A DNA stretch of 64,000 bases from Deltaproteobacteria bacterium (lineage in GTDB: Bacteria; Desulfobacterota; DSM-4660; Desulfatiglandales; HGW-15). Within the stretch, counting starts at the first letter, position 1, and the number at the start of each line of letters is the position of its first letter. The notes below the pieces were generated by a model. The model saw only the letters and a program-made list of their open reading frames with translations, searched no databases and had not been told where the DNA came from. Shown here in pieces: positions 17,759-25,742 of the stretch. A program made the position numbers and the translations under genes. The DNA lies in NCBI GenBank assembly GCA_019310485.1, contig JAFDEF010000008.1, positions 57,638 to 121,637 of the forward strand, in the 5' to 3' direction.

Positions 17759-18202
17759 CTACAATATGTAGGGTACCTTCAAATTGTACGCTTTATAAAC
17801 AACAAATGTTTCCACTGATTGAACATTCTTGATTCTAGCGACTTCTTGGGTATAAAATTCAAGCAGTCCGAAGCCTTCCTTTAAGAAAACAACCAAGATC
17901 AGATCGTATTGGCCGGTTACCACGCTGACCGATACCACCCCCTTCAATTTGCTGAATTCTTCGCCTTTCTTGATCAGGTCCATGGTTTTTAGCTTAACTC
18001 CAACCATTACTATTCTGTGACCGGGAAGGGCTTCAGGGTCCACAAGGCCCGCTACTTCCAGGATCCCCTCATCGACCAGTTTTTGAAACCGCGTCCTCAC
18101 TGTATTTTCAGAAACGCCGAGTTCGCGGGCTATCTCTTTGAAGGGTTTTCTTCCTTTTCGGAGATGCTTAATAATGGCAATATTGGTTTCGTCCATTTTC
18201 AT
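17759..18202 (-). CDS. Lrp/AsnC-family transcriptional regulator
   Basis: 147 residues from the ATG at 18202, which follows GGGGAGGGG at good spacing. The track start at 18220 is a TTG inside that ribosome site. The N-terminal AsnC helix-turn-helix (KEIARELGVSENTVRTRFQKLVDEGIL) is followed by a RAM/effector domain (about 60-140, VVTGQYDLILVVFLKE). It sits between the gcvH operon and the divergent GcvT-GlyA fusion, so glycine- or amino-acid-responsive control of both is likely but unproven. Confidence 0.92.
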   Translation of the reverse strand: MKMDETNIAIIKHLRKGRKPFKEIARELGVSENTVRTRFQKLVDEGILEVAGLVDPEALPGHRIVMVGVKLKTMDLIKKGEEFSKLKGVVSVSVVTGQYDLILVVFLKEGFGLLEFYTQEVARIKNVQSVETFVVYKAYNLKVPYIL

Positions 18203-18246
18203 AAAGTAACCCCTCCCCAAAATGCAATCATGAGAAATTCACACAG

Positions 18247-18266
18247 ATCAGATATAATATTCTGAT
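18247..18266. promoter_or_regulatory. Candidate operator/promoter between the Lrp-type gene and gcvT-glyA
   Basis: ATCAGATATAATATTCTGAT has 6-bp inverted arms (ATCAGA/TCTGAT) around an AT-rich core that includes a perfect TATAAT -10 hexamer. It lies in a very AT-rich 240-base divergent region, which suits a bendable Lrp-family site. No convincing -35 was found. Low-to-moderate confidence. Confidence 0.4.
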
Positions 18267-18442
18267 GATATTGTCAATATTTTTCGAATTATTGATGATA
18301 AAATAAAAAAATAGGAAAATTTTGTTGAATAATATAAATATGAGTGATAAAAATCAGAGAGATTTCTTGCCCGAATAATCAAGTGGGATATAGCGGAGGG
18401 AGAAAGTTTTGGAAACTGGATGAAAGGAAGGTGAATTTGAAA

Positions 18443-21094
18443 ATGAAGAGACCAAGACAAACAGTATTTCATGAAAAACACGTGGCTCTCGGAGCAAAGA
18501 TGGTGGAGTTCGGAGGCTGGGAAATGCCTCTTAGCTACCCAACGGGAATTGTTGGGGAGCATCTGGCGACCAGAAAGCGAGCAGGACTATTTGACGTCTC
18601 TCATATGGGAAGATTTACTTTCAAGGGCCCCGGTGCTTTAAAGTTCTTAAACCATTTTCTGAGTAACAATGTGGAAGCCCTGGATCCCAGGGTAAGAGGC
18701 GCGCAATATACCCTGATCCCTGATCAAAAAGGAGGAACAATAGACGATGCTTATCTGTATAGATTTGTCACGGACGAATTCCTATTGGTAGTAAATGCTG
18801 CCAACATTGAAAAAGATTGGAGTTATTTTAAGAAATCTCTTGAAAGTTTTTCTGAAGTAACACTTGCCGACAGCACAGATGAGATTGCCATGCTCTCCCT
18901 TCAGGGGCCGCAGTCAAGACAGATACTGAAAGATGTAATTGAAGGTTCTCGCCTCCCGGAGCCTTATAGAAATGCTGTTTGCTCTGGCAAGATTGGCGGT
19001 GCCCAGGTAATGGTCGCACGCACAGGATATACAGGAGAACCGCTTGGTTTCGAAATTTTCACCAATCGGGATTTTGGCCTTAGAATTTGGGACGAACTGG
19101 TGGCAAGAGGTGCCACTCCGGCGGGCCTGGGGGCACGGGACACCCTCCGGCTGGAAGCAGGCCTCCCACTTTACGGCCATGAATTAGGGAAAGACCCCGA
19201 AGGGAAGGAAATGCCCATGCTGGCATACCCCCTGGCGAGGACCGGAGTAAGCTTTTCTGTGCTTAAAGGCAACTATAATGGTCGCGAGTCTTTGCTAAGG
19301 CAGTTTGAAGCACTTTGCAAAATCATGGATGGGGACTATTCGATGCTTGATATTCTTCCACGCATCATTCGACCGCTGGCTGTTACAGGCAGAGGGGTCG
19401 CACGTGAAGGAGCAAGAGTTTTCAAGGGAAACAGGCACGTTGGTTATGTGACAAGCGGGACTATGGTTCCAATGTGGGAGGTAAAAGGAGAAGGGCTTGA
19501 ATCTTTTCAGGCTGACAGAAAAGAGCTTCGTTCCCTCTGCCTCGCCTGCATTGACAGCAACATCCGGGAAGGGGAAAAGCTGGAAATTGAAATACGAGCA
19601 AAGAGAGTTGAAGCTGTTGTGGTAGCATATCACCTTCGAAGCGAAGCCCCACCTTATGCCAGGCCAATAGTTTACGGGTACGAGAAGCCCCCTATAGGGG
19701 AAGACTCTGGAGACATACAGGCAAGGGTCACATCTATTTTGAAAAAAACTGTCGAAAATACCAGGTGGCGCCAGCAAGAATGCATAAACCTCATTCCTTC
19801 TGAAATGACAGCCTCGCCAATGTCAAGGCTTGTCTCCATTATGGATCCCTGTTTCAGGTATGCTGAACATAGAAACATGAAGGCATTTTATGACACGGAA
19901 ATCTACTACTACCAGGGAACTGATTTTATCCGCGAGGTTGAGGAAGCCGTGAACCAGGAAATGCGAAAATTCCTCAGATGTGCTCAAGTTGAAACAAGGC
20001 CAATAAGCGGACAGATGGCAAATATGGCTGCTTTTAGCGCTATGATGGATTACATAAATCGCCTCAATCCAAAGGCCGAACCGAGGCGGATTCGCATGGT
20101 AATGAACAACCATATCCAGAAAGGGGGTCACCTCAGCGCGCAACCCATGGGAGCATTGAAGGATTTTGTTGCCTGGGATTCGCGCACCGAGCGGCCGGCA
20201 GTAGTAGCCTTTCCTGTGCTCGCGGAAAATCCTTACAAGATAGATGTGACGGCTTCCTTTGCCCTGATTGAGGAGTATCGCCCGGAGCTGATTGTTCTCG
20301 GTAAAAGCATGGTTCTTCACAAGGAACCTGTTGCGGAAATCCGCAAGTTTCTCGACTCGCAAGGTTTGCGCTGTGTTTTGATGTATGATGCCGCCCATGT
20401 CCTGGGGCTGATCGGGCCATATTTCCAGCAACCCTTTGAGGAAGGCGCGGATCTGGTTACAGGCTCCACACACAAGACATTTTTTGGTACGCAACGGGGC
20501 ATTATTGGCTCTCGGTTCAAAGAAAAGGAGGAAGGTTACGAGCTCTGGGAATCGGTTAAGAGAAGGGTTTTTCCGGGATCAGTGTCAAACCACCACCTTG
20601 GGAGGCTGCTTGGTTTACTTATTGCCGCCTATGAAATGAACTATTTCAAGGATGAATATCAGAGGAAAGTCATCGCTAATGCAAAAGCATTTGCAAAGGA
20701 ACTTAAAGCTTGTGGCTTGGATGTGGCAGGTGATCCTGACATTGATTATACGGAAACACACCAGGTGGTGCTACGCGTTGGTTATGGCCGCGGAGCGCAG
20801 ATGGCCCGAAGGCTTGAGGAGAACAATATAATCTGCAACTACCAGGCAGGCCCTGACGAAGAAGGGTTTACTGCTGCAGGATTCCTCAGAATGGGGGTCT
20901 CTGAAATGACGCGCTTTGGAATGGAAGAAGAGGATTTCGGTGAGGTGGCTTCACTTATTCACGAGGTGGTTAGCAAAGGCAAGAAAGTGGGTGGAGAAGT
21001 GAAATCGTTCAGAAAGAGATTCAGCGAGCTAAAATTTTGTTTTAAAGCAGAAGAGTATGCTGAATTGTTGGAAACCTTGCATCACATGATTTAG
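18443..21094 (+). CDS. gcvT-glyA fusion: Fusion of aminomethyltransferase (GcvT) and serine hydroxymethyltransferase-like (GlyA) protein
   Basis: 883 residues from ATG 18443 behind AAGGAAGG; the track start at 18344 adds 33 unlikely residues. Residues about 1-400 are GcvT: VEFGGWEMPLSYPTGI, LFDVSHMGRF, LSLQGPQSR and GLGARDTLRLEAGLPLYGHEL. Residues about 425-883 are an SHMT-type PLP domain: NLIPSEMTASP, RPISGQMANMAAFSA, MYDAAHVLGL, PLP lysine in STHKTFFGTQRG (about 678) and LRMGVSEMTRFG with the carboxylate-binding arginine. GcvT makes or uses methylene-THF from the H-protein arm, and SHMT joins that C1 to glycine, giving serine. The SHMT half is divergent (RYAEHRNMK replaces the usual YAEGYPG). 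One unbroken frame, no linker stop. Confidence 0.88.
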   Translation: MKRPRQTVFHEKHVALGAKMVEFGGWEMPLSYPTGIVGEHLATRKRAGLFDVSHMGRFTFKGPGALKFLNHFLSNNVEALDPRVRGAQYTLIPDQKGGTIDDAYLYRFVTDEFLLVVNAANIEKDWSYFKKSLESFSEVTLADSTDEIAMLSLQGPQSRQILKDVIEGSRLPEPYRNAVCSGKIGGAQVMVARTGYTGEPLGFEIFTNRDFGLRIWDELVARGATPAGLGARDTLRLEAGLPLYGHELGKDPEGKEMPMLAYPLARTGVSFSVLKGNYNGRESLLRQFEALCKIMDGDYSMLDILPRIIRPLAVTGRGVAREGARVFKGNRHVGYVTSGTMVPMWEVKGEGLESFQADRKELRSLCLACIDSNIREGEKLEIEIRAKRVEAVVVAYHLRSEAPPYARPIVYGYEKPPIGEDSGDIQARVTSILKKTVENTRWRQQECINLIPSEMTASPMSRLVSIMDPCFRYAEHRNMKAFYDTEIYYYQGTDFIREVEEAVNQEMRKFLRCAQVETRPISGQMANMAAFSAMMDYINRLNPKAEPRRIRMVMNNHIQKGGHLSAQPMGALKDFVAWDSRTERPAVVAFPVLAENPYKIDVTASFALIEEYRPELIVLGKSMVLHKEPVAEIRKFLDSQGLRCVLMYDAAHVLGLIGPYFQQPFEEGADLVTGSTHKTFFGTQRGIIGSRFKEKEEGYELWESVKRRVFPGSVSNHHLGRLLGLLIAAYEMNYFKDEYQRKVIANAKAFAKELKACGLDVAGDPDIDYTETHQVVLRVGYGRGAQMARRLEENNIICNYQAGPDEEGFTAAGFLRMGVSEMTRFGMEEEDFGEVASLIHEVVSKGKKVGGEVKSFRKRFSELKFCFKAEEYAELLETLHHMI

Positions 21095-21164
21095 GCCTGC
21101 CCCTTCCACCATGTGAGGCCGCTGCTAGCAAAGAAAGAATGTATTTCCCTGGCCAGGCAAGCAT

Positions 21165-22079
21165 ATGTTTTGCATTCAAAAAGAAGATGTCAAGCTAGAG
21201 CTTGAGGTGGTTGAGGTAAATTCTCTCTTTATCCACGAGAAGATTTTGCCCCACATGGTGGAAAAGCTTACGTGGGAGTTTTCAAACCTCGCAGACCTGG
21301 AAAACCCCATCATAATTGAACAAAACGGCATTATACTGGATGGAAATCATCGTGCGTATGTTTTCAGGGAGCTTAAATTCAAATATATACCGGTTTGTAG
21401 AATTGACTACTTTCACAAGAATACAAAGCTTCGCTACTGGTTCCGGTTGCTCTCAAACGTGAAAGAAATGAAATTGATTGAGGATATTGCCAGAGGTATG
21501 GGTGCTGTATTTAAGGAAGTGAGAGATAGAGAGTCGCTGAAAAGAAATCTTGACCATGATCGTTACTCCTTTGGTGTTCAGCAGGGCCAGACTTTTGCGC
21601 TTATTCGTTTTGGAGGCAATAAAGTGCATGACGCGGTTAGCGCATATGAAATGGTCGAGAGAGTTCAAGAAAAACTTGTGCAAAAGGGGGCAAAAATCGA
21701 TTATATTCCATGCCAGCATGTTTATGACGAGGCTTTCTGCAAGGCTCTGAAGGAGAAAGAAGTTATCATTTGGACGCCTCAGATCACCAAGGAAATGGTA
21801 ATCTGGGCAGCAAGAGAGCAAAAGGTTTTCGCACCAAAGACAACCCGACACCTGATACCTGCAAGGCCGCTGAATGTGAATATTCCCACGCAGTGGTTCA
21901 AGGAAAATGTTTCACTGGAAGAAATAAACAAAAGGTTTTCTAGTTTTCTGAAACAAAAGGAGATAAAACAACTGGCCCCGGGACAGGTTATTGATGGGCG
22001 ATATTACCAGGAAGAGCTGTTTGTTTTCCTGGATAAAAAAAAAGAGCCTGTCTCAGGGACCCAGAGGGGGAAGAAATGA
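21165..22079 (+). CDS. SerK-type L-serine kinase homologue (ParB/sulfiredoxin fold)
   Basis: 304 residues. The N-terminal ParB/Srx-like fold has ENPIIIEQNGIILDGNHRAY (about 47-66), matching the DGHHR loop of free serine kinases. The C-terminal signature KVFAPKTTRHLIPARP (about 228) closely resembles Thermococcus SerK, as I recall it. HEK near residue 25 aligns with the glutamate proposed as catalytic there. SerK phosphorylates L-serine to O-phosphoserine; SbnI is a bacterial relative. It follows gcvT-glyA by 70 bases and overlaps serB by 4. ParB chromosome partitioning is unlikely, as no DNA-binding HTH is present. Kinase activity and phosphate donor are inferred. Confidence 0.75.
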   Translation: MFCIQKEDVKLELEVVEVNSLFIHEKILPHMVEKLTWEFSNLADLENPIIIEQNGIILDGNHRAYVFRELKFKYIPVCRIDYFHKNTKLRYWFRLLSNVKEMKLIEDIARGMGAVFKEVRDRESLKRNLDHDRYSFGVQQGQTFALIRFGGNKVHDAVSAYEMVERVQEKLVQKGAKIDYIPCQHVYDEAFCKALKEKEVIIWTPQITKEMVIWAAREQKVFAPKTTRHLIPARPLNVNIPTQWFKENVSLEEINKRFSSFLKQKEIKQLAPGQVIDGRYYQEELFVFLDKKKEPVSGTQRGKK

Positions 22080-23332
22080 GCGAGAAAGACAAGATAATAA
22101 GCCTCTCGGCGACAGGCATTGACACGCCTGGCCTGGTGTCCAAAATTACAAATAGGATCTATGAGCTAGGCGGAAACATTATCGACGTGGAGGAGAACTG
22201 CCGGAGAGGCTTGTTTTCCATATTTCTGATTATCGACTTTTCCGGGTCCGAGCATCACATGGAGCAAGTAGAGAAAGCTCTTACCGTATTGGGAGACGAA
22301 ACGGGTCTGAAGACGATTTTTGGGGCATATGAAGAGGCAGAGATTCGCTACCCTGCCCGAAAGGAAAGACATATAGCAACCATTCTTGGGGAGGACAAGC
22401 CGGGCATCATTGCAAAAGTATCTGCCTTCTTTCATGCGTACAACATCAATATAGAGACATGCAAGATGATTGCCCGAGGAAAGTTTTTTTCAATGGAGAT
22501 GGGTATAGATACTGGGCGGATATTGATCCAACCGGGCCTTTCGCGGGATAAAACAATTGAGAAGATGAAAAGCGAACTAAAAGAACTGTGCAGGGATTTA
22601 AACCAGAGTGTTGTGATCCAGAGTGAGGATGTCTATAGAAAGGGCAAGAAACTTGTTGTCTTTGATGTGGAATCTACCCTCATCCAAGAGTCTTCCATTA
22701 AGAGTTTCCTAGAAAAAGTCTGTGATCAAATCAGGCCGGCTGATACAAAGCTTTCAGCGGTGGATAATGCTGGTGACAGTGTGCATGCGCTTATCGAAAA
22801 TGCGCGGCTGCTTAAAGGTATGCCCATTGCCGATTTTGAGAAGTTTAGCAGTGCCCTTGAGTTGAACCCCGGAGCCCTTGAACTCATTGGGATACTCAAA
22901 TCAATGGGCTTCAAGATAGCGCTTCTTTCCTCAGGGTTCAATTTCTTCATAAGAAAGATTTTTGAAGAGGCGGGCGTGGACTATGCCTTCTCAAATACAC
23001 TGAAGACAGATGATAAAGGGCTTATTACCGGGGAACTTGAAGAGCCTGTCATAACGAGTGACAAGAAACAGGAAATACTTGAATTCATAATGAGGGTTGA
23101 GAATCTTCAGCCTGACCAGGTTATTGCAGTTGGCGACGGATCTATTCGATCGCACTTCATAAAGAATGTGGGCCTCTCTATTGCTTTCAAGCCGGATGAA
23201 AAAAGTATTGAAACCGATGGAGTTTTAAGCAGTGATCAGATCATCAACATGCTCTACTGCCTGGGGATGCCCAAGGCGGAGCTTGACAAGTACTTGAAAA
23301 CCACTCATTCGCAAAGTCCCACTCAGGTATAG
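22076..23332 (+). CDS. serB: SerB-like HAD phosphatase with two N-terminal ACT domains, variant active site
   Basis: 418 residues. ACT-like domains lie at about 5-85 (SATGIDTPGLVSKITNRIYELGG) and 95-180 (LGEDKPGIIAKVSAFF). The HAD phosphatase spans about 200-400. Motif I reads VFDVESTLI (DxE, not the usual DxD). Motif II is LLSSGFN and motif III lysine is in DKKQEIL. Motif IV is GDGSIRSHFI where SerB normally has GDGAND. The usual job is phosphoserine to serine. Loss of the ND pair and the Glu substitution suggest altered activity (compare ThrH, which also has DxE) or a regulatory role. It overlaps the serK homologue by 4 bases. Confidence 0.8.
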   Translation: MSEKDKIISLSATGIDTPGLVSKITNRIYELGGNIIDVEENCRRGLFSIFLIIDFSGSEHHMEQVEKALTVLGDETGLKTIFGAYEEAEIRYPARKERHIATILGEDKPGIIAKVSAFFHAYNINIETCKMIARGKFFSMEMGIDTGRILIQPGLSRDKTIEKMKSELKELCRDLNQSVVIQSEDVYRKGKKLVVFDVESTLIQESSIKSFLEKVCDQIRPADTKLSAVDNAGDSVHALIENARLLKGMPIADFEKFSSALELNPGALELIGILKSMGFKIALLSSGFNFFIRKIFEEAGVDYAFSNTLKTDDKGLITGELEEPVITSDKKQEILEFIMRVENLQPDQVIAVGDGSIRSHFIKNVGLSIAFKPDEKSIETDGVLSSDQIINMLYCLGMPKAELDKYLKTTHSQSPTQV

Positions 23333-23475
23333 AGTAAACAAGCTAGCTCTTGTCTTCTTGCGACAAGCTATCCTGCGCTAGATTTTGGGTTCCTCTTTTC
23401 TTGCTAGGAGCCTGCAGGAAAACTGGATTCATCGGAGGCTGTTGGAGAATGCTCATCCCGGTGGTCGCAGCGGGA

Positions 23476-23548
23476 AGAAGGGTGAGGATAATGCAGCCCT
23501 TCGGCTATGCTCAGGGCCATGAGCCTGTCGAATGGCAGATGGGCGTTT
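23476..23548. repeat. Dispersed repeat, copy B
   Basis: Shares about 60 of 70 bases with 6491-6562, including GCTATGCTCAGGGCC and TGAGCCTGTCGAA, in the same orientation. It lies in the convergent gap between serB and gltX, 13 bases beyond the gltX stop. Confidence 0.65.
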
Positions 23549-23560
23549 TTCGACAGCCTC

Positions 23561-24970
23561 CTAGGTTTTTCGGGCGATATGGGTAAGGGCCTTTCGGATT
23601 CGTTCCAGAACTTTTTCTTTACCCAGGATTTCCATGACTTCAAATAGCCCAGGGCTTGCACTCTTACCGGTGAGGGCGACCCTGAGGGGCTGGGCAATTT
23701 TTCCCAGCTTTATTTGTTTTTCCTCAATAAAGTCCAGGAATACCTTTTCGAGGCTTTTTTGGCTAAAGACCTCCGTTTTTTCCAGGCGCTCCAGAATTTC
23801 CTCCATCAGACCTAAGATGTTCGGTTTCAAGAATTTCCTGTCCGCTTTTTCCTCGTAGCTTATTTCATCCTGGAAGTAAAAAAGAGACCCCTCTGCCATC
23901 TCATCAAGGGTTTTGCTCCTGATTTTCAATGTTTCCACTGCCCGGGCAACCTTGGTTTCATCCAGATTCTTGAGGCCGCGCTTTTCCAGGAAAGGAATCA
24001 CAGTGCGGGTTAGGTAACCTGTATCAGACTCCCGGATGTATTGGGCGTTCAAGTCAAGAAGCTTTTCTGCATTGAAAATGCCCGGGGATTTGCCAACATG
24101 TTCAAGGGAAAACTTTTCAATCAGCTCATCAATGCTAAATTTCTCCTGATCCCCATAGGACCATCCCAAACGCGCGAGGGCATTCAAAACGGCTTGGGGA
24201 AGGTACCCCATATCTCTGTACGCCAGCACGGAAGTGGCCCCATGGCGTTTGCTCAACCTTGTTCTGTCAGGGCCGAGAATCATGGGCACGTGTGCATAGT
24301 AAGGCAATGGTTCACCGAGCGCCTGGTATATCATTATCTGCCGGGGTGTGTTGTTAACATGATCATCACCGCGTATGATGTGAGTCAGTCCCATGGTTAT
24401 GTCATCTACCACCACCGCAAGGTGATAGGTTGGATTTCCGTCAGAACGCCACAGAACCAGATCATCCAGCTCCTCGTTGTTGAAAGAAATCGGTCCCTTG
24501 ACAAGATCATTGAACGAGGTCTTCCCTGTTTGGGGGGCTTTCAAGCGCACAACTGCATGCGGAGCAGGCCCCAGGCCCAGGTTTCTGCATTTTCCGTCGT
24601 ACTTGGGTTTGAGACCTTTTGCCATGGCCTGTTTGCGCCTTTCTTCAAGTTCCTGAGGGGTGCAGTGGCAGTAATATGCCTTTCCACTTGCCAAAAGCTT
24701 TTCAAGGTATTCCCTGTATATGTGGTAGCGCCGAGACTGGAAATACGGACCCTCATCCCAGTCCAGACCAAGCCATCGCAAGGATTCCAGTATTGCGTTT
24801 GTAGCTTCCTCACTTGATCTGGCCTGGTCAGTGTCCTCAATGCGAAGAATGAACTTACCCTTGTGTTTCCTGGCGAAGAGCCAGTTGAAGAGCGCAGTTC
24901 GTGCACCACCGATATGAAGATACCCCGTGGGGCTTGGTGGAAATCGTGTGACGACTTTCTTATTGTCCAT
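23561..24970 (-). CDS. gltX: Glutamyl-tRNA synthetase
   Basis: 469 residues, normal length. Class I signatures are present: PSPTGYLHIGGARTALFNW (HIGH-type, about 11-29) and LSKRHGA (KMSKS-type, about 240). A cysteine-containing insertion (YCHCTPQELEERR...KCRNLG) lies near 100-130. It charges tRNA-Glu; in organisms without GlnRS it also charges tRNA-Gln. No amidotransferase genes are in view. It is transcribed alone, downstream of a terminator at 25151-25188. Confidence 0.97.
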   Translation of the reverse strand: MDNKKVVTRFPPSPTGYLHIGGARTALFNWLFARKHKGKFILRIEDTDQARSSEEATNAILESLRWLGLDWDEGPYFQSRRYHIYREYLEKLLASGKAYYCHCTPQELEERRKQAMAKGLKPKYDGKCRNLGLGPAPHAVVRLKAPQTGKTSFNDLVKGPISFNNEELDDLVLWRSDGNPTYHLAVVVDDITMGLTHIIRGDDHVNNTPRQIMIYQALGEPLPYYAHVPMILGPDRTRLSKRHGATSVLAYRDMGYLPQAVLNALARLGWSYGDQEKFSIDELIEKFSLEHVGKSPGIFNAEKLLDLNAQYIRESDTGYLTRTVIPFLEKRGLKNLDETKVARAVETLKIRSKTLDEMAEGSLFYFQDEISYEEKADRKFLKPNILGLMEEILERLEKTEVFSQKSLEKVFLDFIEEKQIKLGKIAQPLRVALTGKSASPGLFEVMEILGKEKVLERIRKALTHIARKT

Positions 24971-25150
24971 AAAAGAGTGCTGCCTCCTGATGGCAGAAAA
25001 TTACTGTTGAGCGGAGTTTAGCACACGGACAACCGCTAAACAAGGACTGATAATGAGGCATAAATCAGAGACAGAAATAAACCCATCCCTTCGCTCCAGC
25101 AGAATGGTAGCTGAGAAAAATATTGAAGACAGAGGGGCAGCGGTGGAACT

Positions 25151-25188
25151 GAAAAAAGAAAAAGGCAGAGCCTCACCGGGCTCTGCCT
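25151..25188 (-). terminator. Strong rho-independent terminator (minus strand)
   Basis: AGGCAGAGCC and GGCTCTGCCT form a perfect 10-bp stem with a 6-base loop. On the minus strand it is followed by TTTTTCTTTTTTC. It ends transcription coming from higher coordinates, about 180 bases upstream of the gltX start. Confidence 0.88.
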
Positions 25189-25424
25189 CGGGTGGAGGGT
25201 TAGGTTGAGGTTGGTTTGAGAAGTAAACTTTTTTGGAGGTTATGCTTTTAAGTTACCAATCCGCCGCGTTTGTGCCGAAAAGGACTTCCCGGGATGCCGT
25301 TTTTTTAAGCTGGCGCGATCCTCTCTCTCCTCTCAGGTAGATCCCCAGCAGAAAAGATGCACGCACATCCGAGAAGTTTTTAACTAAAAGAGCTTTTACT
25401 GCCTGATCACTTTTATAAAAATTA
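25163..25424 (-). ncRNA. Candidate ~260-nt orphan transcript (sRNA or short-ORF RNA)
   Basis: A good sigma70-type promoter and a strong terminator enclose about 260 bases with no recognised gene. The track ORF at 25253-25462 starts upstream of the predicted transcription start, so its N-terminus cannot be translated from this RNA. A GTG at 25366 could give 37 residues ending GTNAADW, but it has no clear ribosome site. Either a small RNA or a short peptide mRNA is possible. It could also be a leader for gltX with an attenuator, though no T-box feature was seen. Confidence 0.45.
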
Positions 25425-25430
25425 GGTAAT

Positions 25431-25458
25431 ATCATACTTATGTTTTCATATTTGTCAA
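25431..25458 (-). promoter_or_regulatory. Sigma70-type promoter of the orphan transcript
   Basis: On the minus strand TTGACA (25458-25453) and TATGAT (25436-25431) are separated by 16 bases. The predicted start is near 25424. It is among the best promoter matches in the window and precedes no known gene. Confidence 0.65.
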
Positions 25459-25587
25459 GCATTTTTATTAATATTAGACATAATTTATATAATTTATATG
25501 TATATGGTACATTAAAATGAATAGCTATACAATATAATGTATATTTAAATCTTGTTCCACTATCTTTCTATATGTTTTTTTGACAAA
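25437..25587. other. AT-rich intergenic spacer
   Basis: Apart from the promoter above, this very AT-rich stretch (TTATATAATTTATATGTATATGG) between the orphan unit and the ferritin terminator shows no gene or repeat I can support. Confidence 0.4.
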
Positions 25588-25621
25588 TTAAAAAAAACAG
25601 GGCCCAAATTGACCCTGTTTT
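25588..25621 (-). terminator. Rho-independent terminator of the ferritin locus
   Basis: AAAACAGGG and CCCTGTTTT form a 9-bp stem with a 10-base loop. On the minus strand a TTTTTTTT run follows. It lies about 120 bases after the ferritin stop. Confidence 0.8.
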
Positions 25622-25742
25622 AACTAAGAATGCCTTTTTGTGAGCACGCCCGGGCAATCAGACTTAGAAAGGTGTATCTTTTGCCTTATCCACAGTGCCC
25701 CAGCCAAGGGGGAAAAGAGCAGGGGGAGTTTATCTCAGGCCC

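Noticed and set aside
21165-22079. ParB chromosome-partition protein
   Set aside because: It has the ParB-like N-terminal fold but no helix-turn-helix, and the C-terminal signature fits SerK better.
24971-25188. T-box or riboswitch-controlled attenuator for gltX
   Set aside because: No T-box AGGGUGG-type or specifier structure seen; the terminator belongs to an upstream unit with its own promoter.
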